Shown here piece by piece: positions 58,790 to 64,000 of a stretch of 64,000 bases of DNA. The notes below the pieces were generated by a model that made no database searches, was not told the DNA's origin, and saw only the letters and a program-made list of their open reading frames with translations. The number at the start of each line of letters is the position of its first letter. Positions within the stretch are counted from its first letter, which is position 1. This DNA comes from Glycomyces albidus (lineage in GTDB: Bacteria; Actinomycetota; Actinomycetes; Mycobacteriales; Micromonosporaceae), in assembly GCF_009451885.1 (NCBI RefSeq), contig NZ_WIAO01000025.1, positions 25,446 to 89,445 of the forward strand, in the 5' to 3' direction. Both the position numbers and the translations under genes were made by a program.

Positions 58790-59920
58790 ATGCGCCGATC
58801 CGCGCTGCCGCTCCTCGTCGTCCCGCTCGTCCTGACCGCTTGCAGCGCAGAGGAACCGGTTGAGGTGACCGATGAGGACATCGTCGCCATCGAGCGGAGC
58901 ATCGTCAACATCTCCGCGCTCGGTTGGGAACTGATCCAGGCCGAGTCCCGCGTCGGCTCGCAGTGCATGCAGGACCAGGGGTTCACGGTCCACGACCCGA
59001 TCGCGCTGTTCGGGAACGGCATCCCGCACCGCTTCGAGGGCTTCCACTCCCCGTACAGCCGCATCCCCACGGTCGAGCAGGCCGAGAGGTTCGCGTTCGG
59101 CGAATGGGTGCACCAGACCGAGTCCGATGCGGCCGTGGAGATGCGCGCGGATCCCGACTTCCTGGCGATCAACGCCGAGGACGACGGCTGGTGGGACCCG
59201 GCCTTCGACCGGGAGCGGGAGGAGTTCGACGCCCAGGGCGAGGAGTACGCGGCCGCCTGGAGCGAGGCGTGGAAGGGCACCGAGCGCTACGAGTACGACC
59301 AGGCGTTCCAGGAGGCGATGGAGACCGCCGAGGATCCGACGGAGGTCGATCTCGGGGAGCAGCCGCCGTTCGGCGGCTGCGAACTGGAGACGATCGAGAT
59401 CGTCTACGGCGGACCGGAGTCGTGGGAGTCCGATGACGGGCAGACGAACTGGACCAGGCCGGGGCGGGAGGAGAGCCCGCTGACCGCGATCGGCGACGGC
59501 GAGATCTACGGGTTGATGGCCCCGGAGTACGCCGAGGAGGAGCAGGCGTTCCTCGACTGCCTCGCCGATCGCGGCTACGGCGCATGGGAGTTCGACGATC
59601 ACGGCTACCTGCCGACCGGCGACTACATCCTGAAGAACCTGTACGGCGACACCACCGAGGCCTATGAGGGTGGTGAACTGGTGGAGGTCGCGGAGCTTCC
59701 CGACGACTTCGACGCGAGCGACCCGGTCGCCGCCGAGTTCGCGATCGCCCTCGACTTCGCCGAGTGCGCCGAGGACGGCGGCCTGCACGACGGGTCCGAG
59801 GAGATGTTCGCGCGCCTGTCGGTGGAGCAGCTCATCGGCAGCGAAGCCGAGATCTACGCGCACGAGCAGGAGCTGAAGGGTCTCATCGAGAACGCCCAGG
59901 AGTACATCGAAGGCGAATAG
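58790..59920 (+). CDS. Acidic lipoprotein, function unknown
   Basis: A 376-residue exported lipoprotein: signal RRSALPLLVVPLVLTAC with the lipobox Cys at 19, then a very acidic mature chain rich in Glu, Trp and Tyr, with scattered Cys (e.g. SQCMQD, FGGCELE, FLDCLADR, FAECAED). These paired Cys suggest two disulfides. I know no function; similar lipoproteins are common in filamentous actinobacteria. ATG 58790 is chosen over GTG 58754 because the signal starts there and GAAAGGCGG lies upstream. Confidence 0.82.
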   Translation: MRRSALPLLVVPLVLTACSAEEPVEVTDEDIVAIERSIVNISALGWELIQAESRVGSQCMQDQGFTVHDPIALFGNGIPHRFEGFHSPYSRIPTVEQAERFAFGEWVHQTESDAAVEMRADPDFLAINAEDDGWWDPAFDREREEFDAQGEEYAAAWSEAWKGTERYEYDQAFQEAMETAEDPTEVDLGEQPPFGGCELETIEIVYGGPESWESDDGQTNWTRPGREESPLTAIGDGEIYGLMAPEYAEEEQAFLDCLADRGYGAWEFDDHGYLPTGDYILKNLYGDTTEAYEGGELVEVAELPDDFDASDPVAAEFAIALDFAECAEDGGLHDGSEEMFARLSVEQLIGSEAEIYAHEQELKGLIENAQEYIEGE

Positions 59921-59944
59921 GGGACGCGTGTCGGACCCCGGGCC

Positions 59945-59950
59945 TACGAT
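59945..59950 (+). promoter_or_regulatory. -10 of VOC gene (leaderless)
   Basis: TACGAT exactly 6 bases before ATG 59957. Confidence 0.55.
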
Positions 59951-59956
59951 CGGGGC

Positions 59957-60409
59957 ATGGCCGTCAAATTCAAGATCTGCATCGATGCCGCCGACCCGCA
60001 CCGCCTGGCCGACTTCTGGGCCGCGGCGATGGGCTACGAGATCGAGGACCACTCGGGCCTCATCTCGACCCTGCTGGAGCAGGGCGTCATCACCGAGGAC
60101 CACATCGTCGAGGTCCACGGGCGCAAGGGCTGGAAGACCGCCGCGGCGGTCCGGGACCCGGACGCGCCGTTCGACCCGCACAGCGGTGTGGGCAAGGGCA
60201 TGCGCCTGCTCTTCCAGACCGTGCCGGAGCCGAAGACGGTGAAGAACCGCGTCCACCTGGACCTCCACTACGGTCCCGACGAGTACGAGGCCGAGGCCGA
60301 CCGCCTCGAGTCGCTCGGCGCGACGCGCCTGGGCGCGTACGACGAGGACGGGGCCAAGTGGATCGTCATGGCCGACCCCGAGGGCAACGAGTTCTGCTGC
60401 CACGCTTGA
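59957..60409 (+). CDS. VOC-family (glyoxalase-like) protein
   Basis: A 150-residue protein of the vicinal oxygen chelate superfamily, with two beta-alpha-beta-beta-beta modules: ICIDAADPHRLADFWAAAMGY and VHLDLHYGP...EYEAEADRLESLGATRLG, ending ADPEGNEFCCH. Metal ligands (Asp/His/Glu in these strands) are present in plausible positions. Substrate unknown; many relatives modify small antibiotics or carbon compounds. Probably leaderless. Confidence 0.88.
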   Translation: MAVKFKICIDAADPHRLADFWAAAMGYEIEDHSGLISTLLEQGVITEDHIVEVHGRKGWKTAAAVRDPDAPFDPHSGVGKGMRLLFQTVPEPKTVKNRVHLDLHYGPDEYEAEADRLESLGATRLGAYDEDGAKWIVMADPEGNEFCCHA

Positions 60410-60442
60410 GGCAGCGCGCGAGGCGAGATCGAGGGCCCCGGC

Positions 60443-60898
60443 TCAGAGCGGCTTGAACCCCAGGTGCGAGCCGGGGCCCTCGGCCGCGAGTTTGTCCTCG
60501 CGGTTGTAGATCGAGCACTTGTCGATCGAGAGGCAGCCGCAGCCGACGCAGCTGTCGAGGTCGTCCTTCAGCTCGCGCAGCGCCGCGATCCGCTGCTCGA
60601 TCCGTTCGCGCCACTCGCCTGAGAGCCGCGTCCAGTCCGCCCGGTCGGGGACGCGCCCGCCGGGCAGCCGGTCGAGCGCGGCCTTGACCTCGTCGAGCGA
60701 CAACCCCACCGACCGCGCCGCCCGGATGAACGCCACCCGCCGCAGCTCCGCCCGCCGGTACCGGCGCTGGTTCCCGGCGGTCCGCACCGAGCTGACCAGC
60801 CCGAGCGACTCGTAGTACCGCACCGCGGAGGTCGCGAGCCCGGCTCGCGCCGCGAAGTCCCCGATCGGCAGCACCGCATGAGGATCGTGCTCGGTCAT
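60443..60898 (-). CDS. soxR: Redox-sensitive regulator SoxR
   Basis: A 151-residue MerR-family activator. HTH LPIGDFAARAGLATSAVRYYESLGLV (residues 10-35), a coiled dimer helix, and the [2Fe-2S] ligands CVGCGCLSIDKC (Cys-x2-Cys-x-Cys-x5-Cys, near 116-127), which is diagnostic for SoxR. In actinobacteria SoxR answers redox-active metabolites more than superoxide. The gene is divergent from the split transketolase, and a perfect 20-bp dyad lies between them. ATG 60898 has GGGGA upstream. Confidence 0.95.
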   Translation of the reverse strand: MTEHDPHAVLPIGDFAARAGLATSAVRYYESLGLVSSVRTAGNQRRYRRAELRRVAFIRAARSVGLSLDEVKAALDRLPGGRVPDRADWTRLSGEWRERIEQRIAALRELKDDLDSCVGCGCLSIDKCSIYNREDKLAAEGPGSHLGFKPL

Positions 60899-60922
60899 GT
60901 GTCCCCGCCCACTTCATCCTTT

Positions 60923-60942
60923 ACTTCAAGTCGACTTGAAGT
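60923..60942. promoter_or_regulatory. SoxR box
   Basis: Perfect 20-bp palindrome, half-sites ACTTCAAGTC and GACTTGAAGT. It agrees with the known SoxR operator pattern (CCTCAAGT and ACTTGAGG arms). It lies 24 bases from soxR's start and 15 bases from the transketolase ATG 60958, overlapping both likely core promoters. Confidence 0.9.
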
Positions 60943-60957
60943 TACATGATGCTCCGC

Positions 60958-61641
60958 ATGACAGCCACCTACGAGCAGACCCTGGAACTGGCGCGGCGCA
61001 CGGTCACCGACGTCCGCTACCCGGTCGTGAAGACCTACACCTTCGACCCGATCTGGGTCCTCTACGACCGGGTCCTGCGCATCGACCCCGCCCACCCCGA
61101 CGACCCCGCCCGCGACCGGTTCTACCTCTCGAAAGGGCACGGGCCCAGCGCGTTCTACGCCGTCCTCGCCGCGAAGGGCTTCTTCCCGGCCGAGTGGCTC
61201 GACGACATCGCCTCGCCCCATTCCCGACTCGGATCCCACCCCGACGCCACGCTCGTCCCCGGCGTCGAGATCTCCTCCGGCTCCCTCGGCCACGGCCTGC
61301 CGCTCGCCGTCGGCACCGCACTCGGCCTGCGCGCCACCGGCTTCACCGACACCCGCGTGTTCGTGCTCGTAGGCGACGCCGAACTCGACGAGGGCTCCAA
61401 CCACGAGGCGATCCAGTACGCCGGCGCGGTCGGGCTCGCGAACCTCCACGTGGTCGTGGCCGACAACGCCTCCGGGACGGTCGGCTGGCCCGGCGGCATC
61501 GCCTCCCGCTTCGAGGTGAACGGCTGGAGCGCCGCCACGGTCGGACTCACCGATCACGACGCCCTGTACCGCTCCTTCACCGAACCGCACCCGGACCGGC
61601 CCCGCGTCACCGTCGCGAGCGCCATGCTCGGCCCGCACTGA
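60958..61641 (+). CDS. Transketolase, N-terminal (TPP) subunit
   Basis: A 227-residue protein covering the TPP-pyrophosphate half of transketolase: SKGHGPSAFYAVLAAKG, GSLGHGLPLAVGTALGLR, and the magnesium motif GDAELDEGSNHEAIQYAG (GDxEx...N, near 140-157). ATG codons at 60946, 60949 and 60958 are in frame; 60958 is chosen by comparison with related starts (TYEQTLELARR) but is uncertain. With the next gene it makes a complete split enzyme. The 5' end abuts the SoxR box. Confidence 0.9.
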   Translation: MTATYEQTLELARRTVTDVRYPVVKTYTFDPIWVLYDRVLRIDPAHPDDPARDRFYLSKGHGPSAFYAVLAAKGFFPAEWLDDIASPHSRLGSHPDATLVPGVEISSGSLGHGLPLAVGTALGLRATGFTDTRVFVLVGDAELDEGSNHEAIQYAGAVGLANLHVVVADNASGTVGWPGGIASRFEVNGWSAATVGLTDHDALYRSFTEPHPDRPRVTVASAMLGPH

Positions 61642-61719
61642 GCCGATGGCCCCGACCGCCCCGACCGCCCCAGCGCCCGGACAGATCCCGACGACCGTCT
61701 CGACCAAGGAAGAGAACCG

Positions 61720-62652
61720 ATGCTCCGCACCGAACCGCTGACCGACACCGCCCAGGCGCTCACCATGCGCGAGGCGTTCGCCGCCCGCGCCGCCGAGCTC
61801 ATCGACGCCGACCACGGCATCGCCATCGTGCTCGCCGAGATCTCCGCCGACCTGTTCCAGGACGCCGCCGCGGCCCATCCCGACCAGGTGATCAACGTCG
61901 GCATCCGCGAACAGCTCCTCGTCTCCGTCGCCGGCGGCCTGGCGCTCGCCGAGATGCGTCCCATCGCCCACACCTACGCGCCGTTCCTGGTCGAGCGCGC
62001 CTTCGAACAGATCAAGCTCGACTTCGGCCACCAGGGCACGAGCGGGGTCCTGGTCAGCGTCGGCGCCTCGTACGACTGGGCCGAGGGCAGCAACACCCAC
62101 TTCAGCCCCCGCGACGTCGCCCTGTTCGACACGCTGCCTGGCTGGCGCGTCTTCGTACCGGGCCACGCAGCCGAGGTGCCGCCGCTCCTCGACCGGGCGG
62201 TCCGCTCGGACCAGGGCGCTTACTTGCGGCTCTCCTTGCGGCACAACAGCACCCGGCACGGCCGGAACGACGGATCGCTCACCGTCGTGAAGGAGGGCAC
62301 GCGCGCGACCGTGGTCGCCGTCGGACCGCTCCTCGACAACGCGCTCGCCGCAGCCGCCGACCTGGACGTCACCGTGGCGTACACGAACACTCCTCGGCCG
62401 CTCGACACCGCCGGCCTGCGCGACCTCGCCGCGCGGACCGGGAACACGGTGGTCATGGTCGAGCCGTACCTGGAAGGCACGTCGGCCGCGATCGTGTCGC
62501 GGACCCTCTCCGACCGGCCCCACCGGCTCCTGTCGATCGGTGTCGGCGTCGAGGAGCTGAGGCGGTACGGCACCGCCGCCGACCACGAACGCCTGCACGG
62601 CCTCGACGCGGAGGGCATCGGCGCGCGGCTCCGCGGATTCCTAGCCGTGTAG
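61720..62652 (+). CDS. Transketolase, C-terminal (pyrimidine-binding) subunit
   Basis: A 310-residue protein with the Transket_pyr domain (MREAFAARAAELIDADHGIAIVLAEI; catalytic Glu in INVGIREQLLVSVAGGLAL, near 68) and the C-terminal transketolase fold (TVVMVEPYLEGTSAAI). Pairs with the preceding N-terminal subunit in the split transketolases common in actinobacteria and archaea. AAGGAAGAG lies 5-13 bases upstream of ATG 61720. The 78-base gap between the subunits holds short CCCCGACCG repeats. Its last codons are partly repeated downstream (62700-62720). Confidence 0.9.
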   Translation: MLRTEPLTDTAQALTMREAFAARAAELIDADHGIAIVLAEISADLFQDAAAAHPDQVINVGIREQLLVSVAGGLALAEMRPIAHTYAPFLVERAFEQIKLDFGHQGTSGVLVSVGASYDWAEGSNTHFSPRDVALFDTLPGWRVFVPGHAAEVPPLLDRAVRSDQGAYLRLSLRHNSTRHGRNDGSLTVVKEGTRATVVAVGPLLDNALAAAADLDVTVAYTNTPRPLDTAGLRDLAARTGNTVVMVEPYLEGTSAAIVSRTLSDRPHRLLSIGVGVEELRRYGTAADHERLHGLDAEGIGARLRGFLAV

Positions 62653-62780
62653 TGAGGCATCGAGCGAGCGCGGAGGCAGGGGATCGCGGGGCGATGGCTT
62701 TCCTAGCGTGGAGTGAGCGCGGAGTGGGGCGAGCGGGAGGCGGTATGTTCGAGCTGGAAACGAGCAGAAGGTAAACCGCA

Positions 62781-63368
62781 ATGCCCACACCAGACCCGAA
62801 CGTCCGCCTCTCCAACGCCGACCGCGAAGCCCTCGTCGCCCGGCTCCACGCCGCCACCGAGGAGGGCAGGCTCGATCTGAACGAGTTCGCCGAGCGCTCC
62901 AGCCAGGTCTACGAGGCCAGGACCTTCGCCGACGTCGAGCGCCTCCTCGCGGACCTCCCCGAAGAGGACCGTGCGCTCGCGGTCCCGACCCGCCGTAAGA
63001 CCCCGACCGAGGTTCCCGACCTCGATCTCTCCCCGGTCCACAGCAACGTCAAGCGCGAAGGCGCCTGGACCGTCCCGGCGCGGATCACGACCAAGCAGAA
63101 GCACAGCGCGGTCAGGCTCGACTGCCGCGAGGCCGAGTTCGCCGCCGAGGACATCGAGCTGAAGGTCGAACTGGTCCACTCCAAGATCACGGTGATCCTG
63201 CCGCCGAACGCCTCCGCCGTCGACGACGGCGTCCAGCTCCACGGCGGCGGCATCGTCAACCGATGCGCCAAAGCGGCCTCCGGGCCGCGGATCCATGTCA
63301 CCGGCAGCAACCGGTGGAGTAAGGTCGTCATCCGCTACGAGCGCCGATTCCTCTGGTGGCGCTTCTGA
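62781..63368 (+). CDS. DUF1707 domain protein
   Basis: A 195-residue protein. Residues ~8-55 (VRLSNADREALVARLHAATEEGRLDLNEFAERSSQVYEARTFADVERLLADLP) are a clear DUF1707/SHOCT-like module; the rest contains a Val/Ile-rich beta domain (IELKVELVHSKITVILPP) resembling DUF2154/cell-wall-active antibiotic response proteins. No signal peptide. GAAGGT lies 9 bases before ATG 62781. Role unknown; relatives affect envelope or antibiotic response. It ends at a classic T-tailed terminator. Confidence 0.87.
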   Translation: MPTPDPNVRLSNADREALVARLHAATEEGRLDLNEFAERSSQVYEARTFADVERLLADLPEEDRALAVPTRRKTPTEVPDLDLSPVHSNVKREGAWTVPARITTKQKHSAVRLDCREAEFAAEDIELKVELVHSKITVILPPNASAVDDGVQLHGGGIVNRCAKAASGPRIHVTGSNRWSKVVIRYERRFLWWRF

Positions 63369-63387
63369 ACCGCACTGGCAGCGAATC

Positions 63388-63430
63388 GGGGCCGGTCGAC
63401 CTTCCACCCGAGGTCGACCGGCCCCCTTTT
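63388..63430 (+). terminator. Classic terminator after DUF1707 gene
   Basis: Perfect 15-bp stem (GGGGCCGGTCGACCT) with 8-base loop, followed by CTTTT at 63426-63430. Confidence 0.92.
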
Positions 63431-63571
63431 CGATCGGCCGGCCGCGCAGTCACGGCGCCGCCTGGGGCGGGCGCCGGGCATGGCCTGTCCGATCGGGGAC
63501 TCCGCGGACCGGGCGGGAGGTTCGACCACCGGACGCGGAGAAGACATGAAGCTGTGCGGCGACCCGTGCGG

Positions 63572-63877
63572 CTAGGTGTTGTCCGGTTCGGCGATCAGGC
63601 CCCGGGCGCGGGATAGGATCCACTCGCACCACTCGTCGCCCCGCCAGGCGCCGCGCCATTCGGGGACGGCATCGGGTTCGTCGACGAACCGGCAGATCTC
63701 CCGCGCCCCCGCCCCGTCGTTGCACTCGATCCGGTACTCCGGCGGCCCGAGCGGATGCCAGCCTTCACCGACGCCGACGCGGTACAACGCGAATACGGCT
63801 GGGCCTCTCCGGAAGTCGCCGAGCCAGCCGTCCTTCTCGGGGTCGGGCTCCGACTCGGCGACGGTCGGGTCAGCCAT
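63572..63877 (-). CDS. Small hypothetical protein at window edge
   Basis: A 101-residue acidic, Trp-rich protein (GDFRRGPAVFALYRVGVGEGW, PEYRIECNDGAGAREICRFVDEPD, GDEWCEWILSRARGLI), not recognised. ATG 63877 is a likely start; the frame stays open to the window edge at 64000, where ATG-led extra sequence includes an RCTACGFKRYDPRL zinc-ribbon-like pair, so a longer gene starting outside is possible. Confidence 0.6.
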   Translation of the reverse strand: MADPTVAESEPDPEKDGWLGDFRRGPAVFALYRVGVGEGWHPLGPPEYRIECNDGAGAREICRFVDEPDAVPEWRGAWRGDEWCEWILSRARGLIAEPDNT

Positions 63878-64000
63878 CGCTGTCAGTCTGGGGTCGTACC
63901 GTTTGAAGCCACAGGCGGTACACCGGGCAGGACCTGACCTGAGCCATTGCTGGCCTCGGTCGAGTGCCTTCGTTCTGACCTGTCGGTCCTGCCCGTCCAT

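Noticed and set aside
60897..62774. 625-codon plus frame overlapping both transketolase genes
   Set aside because: Shifted frame of well-supported genes, composed mostly of Arg/Pro/Gly.

Overview
The window is a stretch of very GC-rich DNA with dense, short-spaced genes, GTG/TTG starts, MtrAB-LpqB, a WhiB regulator, MoeZ, NucS, DUF3107, DUF3152, DUF3499 and DUF1707 proteins. This combination is diagnostic of an actinobacterium. Long leaderless-type promoters, the gene set and the lack of mycothiol/mycolate markers do not fix the genus; a filamentous or Glycomyces-like soil actinomycete is a reasonable guess, no more. No rRNA, tRNA, IS element or CRISPR array was found.

Region 1 (1-26 kb) is conserved core. 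It starts with the 3' part of a membrane-protein gene and a type II NADH dehydrogenase, then the mtrA-mtrB-lpqB cell-envelope signalling operon, DUF3107/TetR, a repeat-rich disordered protein, an alpha/beta hydrolase, a DUF3152 metalloprotease-like protein, moeZ, two paralogous Tat-exported beta-lactamase-fold serine hydrolases, sahH, a double-GNAT acetyltransferase, and the GDP-mannose supply block (manA, SIS isomerase, Trm112-like, manB, manC) wrapped around DUF3499, a degenerate zincin and whiB. The order follows two blocks that lie near each other in Mycobacterium tuberculosis (the moeZ/TB9.4 block and the lpqB-to-manC block), here interleaved.

Region 2 (26-35 kb) is more variable: a DUF4190 membrane protein, the mismatch endonuclease NucS, two unrecognised proteins with lower GC, a small sulfotransferase, an APH-like kinase, a TetR/reductase divergent pair with clear operator palindromes, and a 1,099-residue DUF4132 protein.

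Region 3 (35.7-45.6 kb) is one catabolic locus. A ROK repressor and an aldo/keto reductase (minus strand) face a tightly overlapping plus-strand operon: Gfo/Idh/MocA dehydrogenase, ribose-type ABC ATPase, two permeases, a lipoprotein binding protein and two TIM-barrel sugar isomerases/epimerases. It looks like an uptake and oxidation/epimerisation route for a rare sugar, cyclitol or glycoside; the substrate cannot be read from the sequence.

Region 4 (45.7-54.5 kb) holds an oxidoreductase divergent from an AfsR-type regulator, a PadR/permease-prefix pair, a zinc alcohol dehydrogenase, a P-loop sugar/nucleoside kinase and a small HEAT protein fused in frame, across a stop codon, to the C-terminal remnant of a cysteine synthase-family enzyme. 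Region 5 (54.5-56.9 kb) is 2.4 kb with no credible gene but at least five families of degenerate tandem repeats. Region 6 (56.9-64 kb) has an MBL hydrolase, an NAD-dependent epimerase, a lipoprotein, a VOC protein, SoxR with a perfect SoxR box divergent from a split transketolase, a DUF1707 protein and a small unknown protein at the edge.

A theme across the window is leaderless transcription: at least nine genes have TANNNT exactly six bases before ATG/GTG, and four more have it seven bases before. A second theme is minisatellite-like duplication, often of gene ends or spacer DNA.
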